Below are positions 24,966 through 40,000 of a DNA stretch of 64,000 nucleotides, one piece after another. The DNA comes from Doris montereyensis (lineage: Eukaryota > Mollusca > Gastropoda > Nudibranchia > Dorididae). The stretch's first letter is position 1. Each line of letters opens with the position of its first letter. The notes under the pieces are model-generated. The model was not told the DNA's origin, searched no databases, and saw only the letters and a list, made by a program, of their open reading frames with translations. The translations under genes were made by a program, and so were the position numbers. The stretch lies in the NCBI GenBank assembly GCA_037039925.1, contig JAXRKP010000612.1, forward strand, positions 77,501-141,500. Direction: 5' to 3'.

Positions 24966-27508
24966 AAGCGTAATAATCAAGTTTTCATTTTCTTCCGAAT
25001 TGATTTCAGAATCGAATACTTGCTTAACTCGAGTGATAGTTGATGTTTTGACTTGACTGTCTTTTCACAAGGCATACCAACAGATAAATAGGCCTAGAGG
25101 AATCTTCTGTGCTAGTGCTAACCTACAGGCCTGCCTACCACTTGCGTCTGCCATCGAACTGACGCCAAATTTAAGTCTACTGCATTTCTTCCAATCTCGG
25201 TAAATGTTAATGTGGAATTGTTTTGTGTTTGTTGTTTTTAACCGAACCATGCCGGTGATGCAAAGGCAAACGCCGCAAAGGCTATAAAAGATTCCGATTC
25301 TTCATTCTATAATTCTAGATCTAGATCTATATCAACGGCAAAACATAGATTCTAGATCTAGATACAGTTTGAAATTGGAATTAATTCAACACATTCTGAG
25401 TCATCATCATTCATTATCACCATCATGAATCATGGTCATCCATCTTTATAAAAAGCAGGAAGATATAGGCCTATGCTTTGTACCCATAGTAGGGGCACTG
25501 GCATTTTTTTTAGCATCTAGGGTCCGAGTGACATACAACATAGACCGATGGGTACTGACTGTAGTTGTAGTGTAACAGTACTCCTTAACCCTTTCGTGGT
25601 AGAATGTCGGTCAGCCGAGCGCAAGGTGAAAATTTGAGTTCCTGCTGAGCCTTGCCTGGCTGTGTTTACATTTAGGCTACTACTAGCCAGAATGATCGTT
25701 GTTTGGAATTATCCGACTAAAATGCGTTAACAGAAGTTTTATTTACGAAGACAGGGTTCAAATTTGGGAAAGTTAGATCTAAATCGTTATCTGATAGGTT
25801 ATAATACTAACATTGTTTTAGAGTTTAATTTCCAATGGTTAGGGAATCTGAGCTGGTAAGTAAAGCGTTTAACTGGGCTGCCAGAAAGTGTGTTATTTTT
25901 ATTATCAGATTCTTTCTCATTTTCATTGGCGCTTCCAAGTTTTATTTCAGAGAACAAAATCTCTTCAGCGGGGGTCTCCCTCCAGATTCCGTGAAAAACC
26001 AGGGACAAAAAGAGGAGGGGTGTCAGGGGGCCACTTTCACTTTCATATTAGTTCTCCGTCTTTATAATAAATCCTATAGATAAATGAAGGAAAGAAATAA
26101 AGAATATTTCTTTAAATTCAACCATTTATTTCTAGATCTAGATGTAAAAACTTAAAAAAAAGAGATTTTATCACAATCCGTAAAGGCTAGCTTCCTTCCC
26201 CCTATCCAAACGCAAACAACCCATCTCCTTTCCTTCGAATGTCGCGCATGCACTGAAGTGTTTCGACCTCTATGGGAGATTGAAGCATGCTTTCCATGCC
26301 CCAATTTTATGGTACATGTACACACTTCGTATGACATTATATAAAATCAATTTGGCAGAATTTCTATATAACCAGACACACCATTGAAATTTCGCTTTAA
26401 TGAGCAAATTCGGAAAGAGGACCATTATAGTTGGGTCCCAGGTTTTATTTTAACGTTAATCACCATCTCTGACCCTGAACTGGATCTAGTGAACTGAGGC
26501 TCAAAGCTCTGAACAATGGCTATTATTCTGTTCTTTGTCATCATTGTCAGATATGGTAAATTGAAAATTTGGATGTTTGTAAGGTACTCTGCTTCATTTA
26601 TGTAATGTTTTTATACTTTCCTTTTAAAACAGTTGTCATTTTAATTATAGCTAAGTTGCCTGTCTTTACTTTCGTCATTGTAATAGAATTTTCTCATTTC
26701 CATCGTCATTCTTGTTTTTGTTGTCTTTGTCGGCATTCAAATTTTGTGCTCACCATAATCTGCTTTGTCTTTGAATCAATTTTGTCTTCTTTTCTTCTTC
26801 GTTGACTCTGTCATCTTTCCCTACTCCTGCAAAACAATTTTATTTTCATTTTGACTTTCGTCACACCAACTTCTTTGCTTTCCATAATCTTTGCTGTTTT
26901 TCTATCTTGTGTTTACCACCAGATCATCATTGTTAGTGTTATTTCTTTCTTTAAATTCTTTCTCTTCTTTTTCATCATTAATTTCCTATCCTCGCTATAT
27001 AAGCCATCTTGATAACCTCATAGAAGAATTCTGTGAAGCAGTTAATTGAAATTGCATCATGATGATTGTTAGGATTAGAAGCATAGAAACAGTTCAAAAG
27101 ATTGATACGATTGTGGCTGCACTCATGGGAGATAGATGGATGATGCTGGTAGATTCTACTTCTTTGCTTTATCTCATATGTCTTTCATCTTCTGTTTGGT
27201 CTTAATTCACCCTCACACTCACATCCTCACATTCAAAAAGGTGAGGGGTAAGTTTCCATGAAAAAAACAAATTCCAAATGAAAAGGAAGTTGAAAGGAAA
27301 CTTATTCAAAATTAGCAACTCAACACAACTTGATAGCCCAATAGATATTAAAATGTGTATCACAAAAATTCCTTTTGTTTTGATTCAATCGAGTCCCCAG
27401 GCATCTGCCATTCACCTTGCTTTTTGCCTGAGAGATTGTCTGATATTTAGCAGAGCCTTTCACAATTTAGGTCTGTCAGCATAATATATACTATACATGT
27501 TTTTACAG

Positions 27509-27780
27509 ATAAGATGTGACATTGCAATCAACAGTTGTGTATAAATATAACACAATGGCTACAAAAGGAGTTCTTCAGACTTTTTGTTGCTGGGCTGAAG
27601 CACAGACAAGAGGATGTCAGGTTCAAAACTGCATTGGACCTGCACCACTTTGTGGTCACAGAGAGCTGCGTGAAATGCCTGCCGATGTGGCGTCATTTAT
27701 GGACGATTTCAATCATCATATCTTTGAAATGGTATCAAGCTCTGATGTAAATGAGAGGAAAGGAGGTGTCCTAGCTATCG
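27509..27780 (+). CDS. MTOR: MTOR coding exon 1 (ATG at 27555)
   Basis: It follows an AG acceptor at 27507-27508. An in-frame TAA at 27510-27512 makes the ATG at 27555 the likely start (MATKGVLQ). An extra base near 27579 shifts the frame to [20 protein letters not shown]; one base missing near 27661-27664 returns it to [16 protein letters not shown] and [19 protein letters not shown]. Donor ATCG|GTATGA, phase 1. Confidence 0.92.
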
Positions 27781-30253
27781 GTATGAGTTTGATTGGTCAA
27801 TGTATTTATATTTGTGATTTATTATAAATGTTTTTTAAAGCAATATATATATATATATATCAAAATTTTGGTTGCTACAAGGAAATTGAAAGATAATGTT
27901 TTCAGATCTCAGGTACATGTGTGTTTGAGTGTATGTGTATGAGAGAGGGAAGGGGGGTACCTAGGTTCAAGGTTTGAATCCTGGCAAAGCTAGGCATTTC
28001 CCTACTCAATCTAAGTGCTGATGAGTAGTAAAACGTGTGACAGACTAGCATTTTTCCCCAGGAGGAGACACCTAACAGTCTGAAATTAGGTTATGCTCAG
28101 GCTCTATGATATATTATATATATATATATGCTATGGTCTTGAAGGAACTTTTTATCAGCTTTGCTCACGACAAACATTCTCAACATAACAGCCTTATTTT
28201 TTCTTTCACCTTTCAGTGAGTTTGCTTGGCAGTGATGTCGGCAATGTTGGGACGCGGACCAGCCGCTTTGCCAATTACCTCACAAACTTGCTGCCCTCCA
28301 GCTCTTATGACCTTGGGGTCATGGAGATGGCGGCTAAAGCTGTTGGGATTCTGGCCTTGTCATCTGGCACATACGCTGCCGAATACGTTGAATTTGAAGT
28401 CAGGAGGGCGTTGGAGTGGCTGGGCCCAGACAGAAATGAGGGTCGAAGGCAGGCTGCGGTAAGTTTATCAGTATTCATAGAATTTGGTTCTTCATTCTTC
28501 GGGAGGAGGGAGGGGGAACTTGGATAGTAGTGTAAAGTCAAGGTATTGGCCTCTCGATCAAAAGATCTCTTAGAATTTGCAGTCTTATTCTTTGTACCTT
28601 TAAGTTAATCGTAATATATTCCAAATTAAAATTTGTGTTTATGTGCTTTTCATTAAATTCATTCATAAATTTTTATCAAGGTATTTGTGTTTATGTGCTT
28701 TTCATTAAATTCATTCATACATTTTTATCAAGGTATTTGTGTTGAAAGAGTTAGCGGTGAACACTCCTACTTTTTTTCTACCAACAAGTTCAACAGTTCT
28801 TTGACTCCATTTTCTTTGCTGTACGAGACACTAAGGTAAGAACTTCAGAACAGGAGATTACTGTGCCCTAATTTTAATCGCTTTATTTCTTGTGATTTTT
28901 ATGAGTTGTGAGGCTTATAATACATGAATTTCTGTAAATTATGAATTCTCTGGATAATAAAGTTATCATCTATTGTATACCTTATTTCATCATCCACTAC
29001 ACTATTGTGTCAGCTAAATTTAAACTCTTATTATGCTGATTTTTCAAGATGGGTGAAGCTAAAAGGCTTTTTGGGATCTACATTACATTTTTGATGATTT
29101 ATTTGTGCTATATAATTTTATTGTTTACAATGAGGTGGCAAATGCTAAATAAAAGTTTTCTTTCATTCTATATCAGTGTACATGAATGTGTGTGTGTGCT
29201 GTTTTATTAACCTTAATTTTAAGGATACAAAAAGTGAAAAATGAGAAGAAAGATTTTGTTGAAGCATAAAAACAAGACGTGTTGATGTTGGGTGTTTGTG
29301 GTAAAAGACTTTTGAACATTAAGCTAACAAGTCATGCCAAAAGCTAGAGTCCATCTGAGGCAATCAGGCACATCATTTGTGTCTAACAAGTCATGCCAAA
29401 AGCTAGAGTCCATCTGAGGCAATCAGGCACATCATTTGTGTCTAACAAGTCATGCCAAAAGCTAGAGTCCATCTGAGGCAATCAGGCACATCATTTGTGT
29501 CTAACAAGTCATGCCAAAAGCTAGAGTCCATCTGAGGCAATCAGGCACATCATTTGTCTAACAAGTCATGCCAAAAGCTAGAGTCCATCTGAGGCAATCA
29601 GGTACATCATTTGTGTAATATTATCCTGTTGTTTCTCTTCCTTCAAGTTAAATCATTTCAATTTAAGTTTATTTGGTCCTTTGTTTACAATAATATCGTG
29701 TAGTTTTCTTGGTTTTGTTTTTGTTGTTATTAGGTGTTATTTGTTGTTATGCAAGTATCAAGTATCATCCTGTTCAGACTTTTATTTTTCAGCTATAATT
29801 GATCTTATTACTATTTTTAATTTTCCATTATGTTTGGAAAATTAGAGATGTTTGAATCAGTCGTACTGAGATAGAGGAGAGAATAAATATGTTAACTCTC
29901 TTTTCGAAACCCTCGTTCTTTTCTCTCATCAGCCATCAATTCGGAAGGGAGCAGTGGCAGCCCTTAGGGCAGCTTTGACAGTGACATCTCAGAGAGAGAC
30001 AAAGGCGTCCCAAAGAGCTGTGTACAAGGTAGTGTTGCCATAGATAGATATTATATTACTATGGCTGATTAGTATCTTTTACCGTCCTGTTCTCTCAAGT
30101 TTTAAAAATCGTCGTTCGTTTTTTTTGTTATACTTGAAGTGTATAACCCTCCGTTTTTTTTCATTGACTCTCTCTCTCTCTCTTTCTTCCTCTTCCCCTC
30201 TTCTCTCTCTCTCTCCCTCTTCCCCTCTCCCTCTCTCTCCCTCTTCCCCTCTT

Positions 30254-30290
<37 letters not shown>

Positions 30291-31026
30291 GTCTGTCCAG
30301 TAAAACTAGAAAAAAATATTGTCTTAGGAAATTGAAGTGCTTTGATTTAGCATAACCTAAATGGCGAACCTCTTTTATGACATTAGGCAGTTTAATTTAT
30401 AATACCCATTATGTGTATTTTGTTTTATATTACCACATAGCCTTTAGATCTGTATCACCACACCATTGAAATCTTTGAATTAACTTCCTTTCTATACCAT
30501 AAGCAATGTTTTGACGAGGCCCTCAAGCCGTATGACGAAGGCATTAGCCGAGACAAGAAAATGCTGGCAAGGGATGACTGGATGCACGGCTCACTGTTGA
30601 TTATCAATGAACTTTTGAGATGTAGCAACAGTGAAGCAGAGGTAGATATTTTAAAGATAAAAATAATGAATTGATTTTTATAAATTGAATTGGAGAAATA
30701 AATTTATGGATTGATAGATAGATATAGAGAGATTTATGTAGCAATATAGATAGATATAGAGAGATTTATGTAGTAATATAGAGAGATTTATGTAGTAATA
30801 TAGATAGATATATGTATAGCAGGGATGGGGATCTTCCGGGTTTTCCCGAATTTCCAGGATCTTTGGCATATCGGAGCACCTCCCTGTCTTTGTGTCTCAT
30901 TTTATACACGCACAAGCACCGCTGTCCGGGAAAACATGATTATGCCTCACTTACTATTTTACAATTAGTCCTGCCTTTTTCTAAAAAGGCCGGCACGTCT
31001 GCTCCGTGCTTATAAGAAAGACGCAA

Positions 31027-31061
<35 letters not shown>

Positions 31062-34000
31062 TATATATAGACACATGCTCATACAGTCTACAATACAATA
31101 TTACAATACAGCATCCTGACCAACACAGGCATCTGTAGTATTGTGTTAATATTATATGTGAGCTACATGCAATACTACCAGTGGCCTACAATACTACATG
31201 AGTATTGATTTTTGTTTTCAAGGCCGCCGCATGTTATTATTTTAGAACTAGTCACATGCACTTGGTAGAAAGTTTCAGGCTTGACTTGAACTAATGAAGA
31301 GAAGCTACTTTGATTTGAGCTTATACCTTTTAATATCCAAGACCTAAGTCCAACGTGGGTGGATAGCGGGTGCTACTGGTCGGTTCTTCTTCTTTCCTTT
31401 TCCTCTTTTATTTATCTTTAATTTTGCTGTTTTTTATCGCCTGAGATCAAAGTATTTGTTAGAGGGGGGTAAAATTCAATAAGACAAACAAACAAGTCCA
31501 ACTGATATTCACGCCCTTTACCAATCACGCCCATAAAGGGAGATAACTCATATATGTTGACATTGTTTAAAAAATACTATTTTTAGCTTGGATTAGGATT
31601 TTTCATTCCAAGAATGGCAGACATAACTATTGCATTATAGGTAGCCATCGTTGAGAAGAGAGGGGGAACGGCTTGAAGAGAACATTAGGAAATATTGTAG
31701 TTGTAGTAAAATGTTCTGGAGGGAAGTAAAGTGACTACAGAGTAAAGAGCCATGGAAAAAAGTGAGTAAGAAAACATGAACAAAGATTCTGGAAAGTTAG
31801 TGGCTGCGATAAAAGAGGATGAAGAATGTTTGGTGAGAAGAGGTGGATTTGAATATAAAGAAATGAAGATAAACGAAAAGAAGAGATGATTCACTTGTTT
31901 TTGTCTGTTTTTGGGTTGTTGTTTATTTTGTGTTGTGTATGGGTGTAATTATTTGGCTAGAGCCTATCAGGGAGAGGGAGGGGGCACACATTTTTAATAA
32001 CTGCTCTGGGATCTGTAACTTGCACAATGTGCACATGGCACCTGTGAAACTTTCACTCATGTTTTACTGAATCAGAGGATGAATATTCTGCAAAACTATA
32101 CTGGCTTGATATACCTTTGAAAAATAAATCCATAGATATATATAGGTAGTTACCATACAGGACTCAAACTCCAAAACTCTGTGAAAATATGGATAGCCAG
32201 AGATGTTGTTCTGATGCTTGTGGTTGGAGCAATGTTCTCTCTACACTGTGCGCATGTGTATACACACCAGGGGGAAAGGTGGGCACACATGAACAATTTG
32301 TGCGCGCACTAATTTTAAAGCAACAACTTTTTTACAGTCATCCGTCCCGCGTATGCTTCGCCTGTCCCGCAAATCTAACTTGCTTAACTTTCAGCGAAAA
32401 CCTACCATGTACAACTAACAAGACGCATGCAGCACTGTGTTTGGGATATGCGGCCCTCACTAGTATTGTTACTATTTTATGAGACTAATACTATAGTAAT
32501 ATTTTATGTTGGCCTTCTACTACCACTACGCTACATGGTTGTTGATTTTTTTTCAAGGTCGCACGTGATAACTAGCGTAACTAGACTGAGCGCTATTCAC
32601 ATCCTTTTGGTCAAAACTTTAGGGTTCGAGCCATGAATGAAAATGTTTCCGTGATTTCAGTAAGTAAGGAAGTATTAAAGTTTCTCTCAGGACATTGCGA
32701 CCCATAACGCCAGGGCTTAGGTCACCTTACTATATGGATGCTCAAGCCGGGGCTTATCTCATCTTCTCCTGGACAGGCTGCTACTGCTAGTCTGACCCAA
32801 GCTAGTGATTGTACCTATTTGCACCTGTTTCGAGGGAGGGTAGCTTTGCTGTGATTCGAACCTGGACTCACTTCCCAGATTTGTGCTTATCTTATTTATA
32901 ATTGACATTGACTCCCTCAAACCAGTCAGGACCGTAAAGGGAGATTACTCATTCAAAATCACATACGCCGATTTTTCATGCAAGTCGATCGTTTAGTCAA
33001 GATCCCTTGAACTTGAACATCGACTTACCGGCATTCCCTGTATTGAAGTAAATTACTCGCCCTTGCTTTCAATGGAATCCATCACCAGCCCTTCTGAAGG
33101 CTTACAAATCAGCTACAACTGTCGCTCTGGCCAACTGCCAAGAAGCACTAGACCAAAAGTATTTGTTTAATTTTATTTAAAAAACTGAGAGGACGCTTCG
33201 GTAAAGACTGATAGAATTATAATTAAGACTCCTACTGCTAGTCATATAACTTTCTCCTTCAGTTTATACTGTAATTAATCTTTGGGCATTGGAGGTGTAA
33301 CTGAGTCAAGAATCATAGCTTATAGAAGTATTATGCTTTATTACATATTGGTGCTTTGAGTCTAATCTGAATTAAACTCTAGATTGTTTGTCATTCATAT
33401 TGATTTTGTATCCTTGGTATGTCCTAGCTACTTCTTAAACTGAAATCCAGAGAAAAATCTAGAAATTTATATTAAAATTTATACAAAGGTTAGTGGTAGC
33501 TAGGTGTAGGAATGAGAGCATAACCTATTCTGTGTGCACGGCGTCTATGAATTTATCAAATACATCAGTCAGTCTCACTGTCCCTCATTTCACCTCCCAG
33601 TGTCCCTCATTTTGACTTTTTAAACTTGGCAACCCTGCCGTTGCAGCCTTCAAGGAACTGTAAACCAACAATACTGATTGTGTCACCAAGCTTTATAGCA
33701 CAGAAAACACATGTCATTTCAATTTGTCTTTTTTTTCTTCTTTTTTCATGTTTACAGCGCTTGCGCAGTGAAGTTGCTGAAGTGACGTCAGAGCAGAAAT
33801 TTTATGACAAGACATCAAAGGTGAGATTGTGGTTAAGTGGCCTAGTGGATTAAGCTTTCTCTCGGTTGTTAACGCTTCACCACAATGTCTCTCAGAGTCG
33901 TTTTGTAGCAGCTCTGCAACAGATTTGTCAAAGTTGAAACTAATCTCACCTTTTATATGTGTAATGATTTTGGAAATTGTCTTCGCTGTTGATAGTAATT

Positions 34001-37000
34001 CCCTTATCTCATTAATAGGCATTGCATGGGCTGTCAGTTGGTGCTACTGGTAGGCACTACTTCTGTCATCTTCCTCTTTTACTTATCTTTCATCTTGTAG
34101 TTTCCTGTAGTCCTCCTTGAGATCATTGCTTATGGTGTGGGCCTTCTCATCATCTCTGTGTTTCGTTTGATTTTTCTCACTGTCTTTTTGTTGTTTTTTG
34201 TCTTTCCAGGATGGAGGGAGCAGAACCAAAGCACCCACTAGTGTGTCAGCTCTACAGCAGATACAACAGAAGGCGTCGCCTCTCTATGCGTTTTGTGCTG
34301 GAGCCAGGGATCGTCACGCTTTCCAACTGGTGGAGAGCAAGACTTGCAAAGACCTGATGAATGGCAATTTTGACAGGGTACGGCCATATTTTTGAGTAAT
34401 GGAAACGGCATAGTTGCCAACCAGTTAACTTAAAATGAGATACGTTTTTTTTGGCTTTGAATCAGTGAATTTGTATTTACCATGAGAAGAAAGCATACGT
34501 TAACTGTATTTTGTTTTAAGGAAATCCTATGTCAAATGGCAATGACTCATAGCTGAGAGATTGAGATGAAGTCAGGAGGTGTTATTCTGATTTGCAAAAC
34601 TATCGTCGTATTTAGCCAGAAAGACCAGCAATCCGTTATTTGTTCTCCTTAATTCAAGTTAAATTATCAATGTTTTCTTGAATATTATGGGCCTTCATGC
34701 AAGTTAGAAGTAGCCTACAGTTTGATTCATTCTCGAAGGCCTGCACTCATATTTAAAACTTACTATAATTGAGTGTCAAAGATTGTTTTATTTAGTCTTG
34801 TTTACCTTCTTCTGGGATTGCCAATGAGAGTGACTCTATGATATCTCATGGTAGTCCATCCCCATGGTGATTAAGTGTAGCAAACATTGGAGTGGTTTTC
34901 AAGGAGAGGGAGGACAGCTAGGAATAGAAATCTTTTCATCGTGTGCAGAACAAAACGGCAGCAATAGTCTTCCGTGATGCTGAGAGACAGGGATGGGGAT
35001 TTTATGGGTTCTCTCGGGGATTTTCGTGATTTTTGGCACAGAGGAGCACTTCCGTGTTTCTTTTGTCTCATTTTTATTCACGCACAAGCACCAGCCATCC
35101 GGGTGAACATAAGGTCAAGTCTAATAGGACGGATGTCTCAATCACAGAGAGTCATCATGTTATCATTTATCGCCGTTCAACGAGAGAGAGACAGGGGGCA
35201 AAAAAAAAGAATAGAGAGAGAGAAAGTAAAATTAGTCATACTACTAAGCCAGTAATAGTGGTAATGGTACTGGCAGTAGGAGTAGTATATCTACAAACTT
35301 TTAGCATTCAAGATTTCAAGTTAAATCCTGTCGCTTTTTTGTTGTTGCTTTTTAGAATTATTCCTCATTTATTATTTTAGATTGGTTTTGCCATTTTCAA
35401 ATCGGTTGGTTAAAGCCCATACAGGCCGGACACTTCTGCTCCGTGCTTATAAGAAAGACACGCAATCTCTCTCTCTTTCTCTCTCTACATACACTTGGTA
35501 GAAAGTTTCGGGCTTGACTTGAACTAATGAAGTGAAGCCACCTTGATATGAGCTTTTCTTTTAATATCAGAGACTCAATTCCAATGTGAGTGGATAGCGG
35601 GCGCGGCTGGTAGGTTCTTCATCTTTCCTTTTCCTCTTTTATCTAATCTTTAATCTTGCTGTCTCTCACCTGGGATCAATGTATATGTTAGAGGGGTAAA
35701 ATTCAATAAAACAAACAAAGAAGTTCAACTGACAACCATGTGTTGGCAGTTAAAAAAAAACCCCTACTATTTTAGCGTGTATTGGGATTTTTGATTCCAA
35801 GAGTGGTAGGTCTGCATCTATTAGTATTGCATTATAAGAAGCCATTGTTGAATTAGAGAGAGAGGGTGAAAGGGAGGGGGGGCATACTTGAAAAGAACAT
35901 AAGGGAATATTTTAGTTGAGGTAAAATATTCGGGAGGGAAGTAAAGTGACTGCAAAGTAAAAAGCCAGGGAAGAAAGGGAGAAAGAAAACATGAAAAATT
36001 TGATTGAAATTAGTGGCTGTGATAAAAGAGGATGAAGAATGTTTGGTGAGAAGAGGTGGATTTGAATATAAAGAAATTAAGATAAACGAAAAGAAGAGAT
36101 GATTCACTTGTTTTTGTCTGTTCTTAGATTATTATTTTTTATTGGGGTTTTTTGTTTGTGTGTGTTTGAGTAATTATTTGGCTAGAGCATATGAGGGGGA
36201 GGTAGGGGGCTCATGTTTTTAATAACTGCTCTGGGATCTGTAACTTGCACAACATGCACATGGCACATGAGAAATTTTCACTCATGCTTTAAAGAATCAG
36301 AGGAGGAATAATCTGCAAGACTATAATGGCTTGATATACTTTTAAAAATTAAACCCATTGATATATAGATAGTTACCTTACAGGACTCGAACTCTAAAAC
36401 CCTGCCTTGCTAGTCCAGCAATGTACTACTACAGGACTATGATGATAGTGATACAGACCTCTTGAATTTTATTTTAAAAAATTGGCATTGTGTTTTTTTT
36501 TTGTATTGCAGCCCTTTATTTTCTATTTCTTGGACATGTATTTAAATGTAAAGCTCTTATGTAATACTATTTTGAAATTTTAAAGGGGGCGATAAAGTTC
36601 AGGATACTTTTTTAGAGCTTGTCCCCAACCCTGTGAGAGAGGAATTGGGCTCAGATGCGTTCTTTGTATTTCAATTTCAATCATCTTTATTGATCCTTTA
36701 AAAAAGGAAATTATACTTGTGTTTTCACAATTTCCATTTGAAAAATAAAAGAATACACCAATGCATTCAAATTAAAAACAAATTTAACTTAGTTAATCAT
36801 TAAATGTTTAGATTTTAGGAGAAGTATACAAAAATTCAAAGGTGGATAAATAAATAGTGTGGTGAAACAAAAAACATACAAAAAAATTTAAAAGATAGAA
36901 TAATTATAGACAAATCAGTTTAGCTTCATACACATTCATTAACTTATCATAAATCATTCATTCACCATCCATCAATTTGCATTTCTTAAACATTGTGAGG

Positions 37001-40000
37001 AAAACGCCATTGTATTTTTAAAGTGGTCGCATGGCGCATTGAAGAAAAGATCTAAAATATCTCTCAGTGCGGAATTTTAAATGTATAAGTCGACCGCTTC
37101 TGCTACATGTTTTGGGTATGGAGAAAAGAGGGTGGGTGTTGTCTTTAAGTATATTCCTGAGTTTGATCTTGCATTGAATCTCATACAGATGTTCAAAGTT
37201 CTCCGGCTCTACATCATTTATGAGTTTCCCTATGTGTTTCAGTGTCCTATTAAATTTCTTCTCTTCTCTATCTCTTGTATTTCCTTCCCATGCACTTGTA
37301 CTAATGCAAGCTTGATGGAAAAGTCTTATTAGAATGTTATCAATTTGAAACTTATAAAGCTTCCTCATAAAATACATTATTTTGTTCATGTTCTTTAAAA
37401 CTTTATTTGATTGTTTTTGCCATTCTAGCTTCTCGTCAAAATTGATGCCAAGATATTTATATTCATTAATTTTCTCCACTGTTTCATCTTTTATAACAAT
37501 ATCATTATGGATGTTATTTGTCTTCCTAAAATCAAAAATCATTTCCTTTGTTTTGTTAACATTAAGTTGTAAATAATTGCCATCACACCATTTTACAAAT
37601 CTTTTGATTTTTTGAGCATAATTGATAGGATCTACTTCTGACCTGATTTGAGCTTGGATAGATGTATCATCTGCATATTTTATTATTGGGATGTTTTCAA
37701 ACGCAGTTTTACAATCATTAGCGCAGATAGAAAAGAGTATAGGTGCAAGGACAGTCCCCTGGGGTGCTCCAGTGTTGGATGTAGAATTTACCTCAACTCC
37801 TTTGTAAATTTAAATCTGTATCTGATTAATTGGTTCTTCTATCAGATTTGTAACCTGATGTTGGAACATCGCCAAAGTCGCAGTGTCTACGTCCAGCAAA
37901 CGTTACTCGCATCGTTACCTCGACTGGCTGCTTTTAATCCTCAAATTTTTTCAAGAATGTATGTATATTTCACTCTTACGTTTTTCAATAAATAAAAAAA
38001 AAAAAAAATCTTCATTGCTTATATAGAGAACTGCAACATTTATTCCAAAATAGCCTGAAGTTGTTATGCATAGTATCAAAAAGTATGGAGCTATTTGTTA
38101 CGATGTAGTATAGAGCCATTACACTGTATTTTCATTTTCTCCATTAGTGACATCTCTTCTTAGAGACGCCCTCCCGTCGAACCCTGGGATCATTGTATAT
38201 GATGGATGATGGGGGTAAATTTCAATGAGACAAACAAAACCTCCCGTCTATCCCGAATTGTCATTCACCCGCGTCCTTGACCTTCTTGGAAACCTTGCCC
38301 ATAAAGTCATGTTATTACTGGTACATATTCTCACACATCTTCCATGCTGTCACTCCCAACTCAACAAAGTTACGCAGTTCAGTAGACAAGACGGCCTAAA
38401 CAACAATTGAATCATGCACTGGCATTGTTTTTGTTTGTTATTCAGGAAACAAACATGAACATGGTTAGGAAACTAAAAAAGAGGAAGAATGGTCTAGTTT
38501 CCATTGTTCTCATATAGTGAAGGTTTAAATCTAGGACGTGTGGAGGTTAGATAATGTAAAGAGATGTCTTTTTTTTTTTCAAATTCACGCCATTTGTTCC
38601 ATTGCTGTTTGGATAGACAAATGAATTGAAAGAGGCAGCCATTTTAGCGTTTTATTATATTTGGGGGGGGGTAAGATGTGTGGATTGGAAAGAACTTATG
38701 GTGTGCCAGTGAGCATTTGGCAGGTTGTTTCTGGTAGGTCCTACTTCTGTCCTTTCATTTTTTCACCTTGAGATCATTGCATATGATGGTCGGGGTAAAT
38801 TTCAACCAATGGTTTGATTTGCCGACTGCAAGGAGCCCTATGTGGGTATTTGCGTCACAGGAGTGAGTGAGAATAATAAGCACTAATCCTCCTCTGGGCT
38901 TCTTTTCCCTTTTTTTTAAGCTCTCGACTCAATACACGTTAATTACTGTGTACACATATATTATATTTATCAATCTATTGCAGTGGTTCTTAATCTTGCT
39001 TCGATCAAACCCCAGGGGATCGGCGAGTCAGTCTCAGGGGTTTGGTGGAGGTCAAGGCACATACACACACACACACATGTGTGGGTGTCCTTTCCGCTCA
39101 CCCCGCTGAAGGGTTCGGTGAATGCACGTAGTATGATGAAACTTGCGGGGTTCAGTATCTCCAACAAGGTTAAGAACCACTGATCTATTGTCAAACATGT
39201 GGTGCCGAGAGAAGTGAAATGAGGGAGTGAAAAAAGATGAGCTGCATGCTTAACTACTTGTGGATTCTTGTCCATATTCCCCATCTTAGGCATACAACTG
39301 GTAGAGACCATTGGTATGTATATTGCATTGTGTTTTTTGCTGGGCCACTCTTGCTATTAACGTCTATGTGCCTTTTTAAAAATAAATATTTGTGTACCCA
39401 ATTGGCTAAAATCAAAAGATCCGGCCCAATCCCCCTCCCCCCATCTTCCACTGAAAAAAAGGTTGGTTTTTTTTGTTGTTCTGTTTTTTATTCTCAAATG
39501 AATATGTCCACTTTCTGTATGCCCTTATGAGAACATTGTGCCATTTTCTGTGTCATATTTCAGTGTTTCACTTGTATATTATTAATATGGCATTCCGTCA
39601 TAATTTGCATGAATTTACCACCAATTTTACAATTGTGTAATATCAAATAGTGTTAAACTCTTTCTCACTTTACATAATTAAAGCCTTGCTCATCTAAGGA
39701 GGCACTCAAATTACCTCTTCATTTTTTATGAACAGTTTTTTGTCAACTAATTTTTTCGTATGCCTATTTAAAAAAAACAAAGGATGTTGAATTTTATGTT
39801 TGTTTTCTACATCAATGTTCCCAATTTATATAAAAAAAAGGAAATCCTGATTGAGTAGTTCACCTTTTGATGACCGTGTACCATTCTAGTTTTCATCAAG
39901 AAATACGAGTACAGCTTTGTTATTTCCAAATATGGGAGACGTCCACTTTTCTAGTGGGATTTTTGCAAAAATGCAAATTTAGAAATCTATATAATTGCAA

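Noticed and set aside
25586..25640. TTAA-CCCTTTCGTGG as one end of a third piggyBac-type element
   Set aside because: No matching inverted end was found within several kilobases.
27516..27554. An MTOR start upstream of 27555 at GTG 27516
   Set aside because: GTG is not expected as the animal start codon here, and TAA at 27510 closes the frame.
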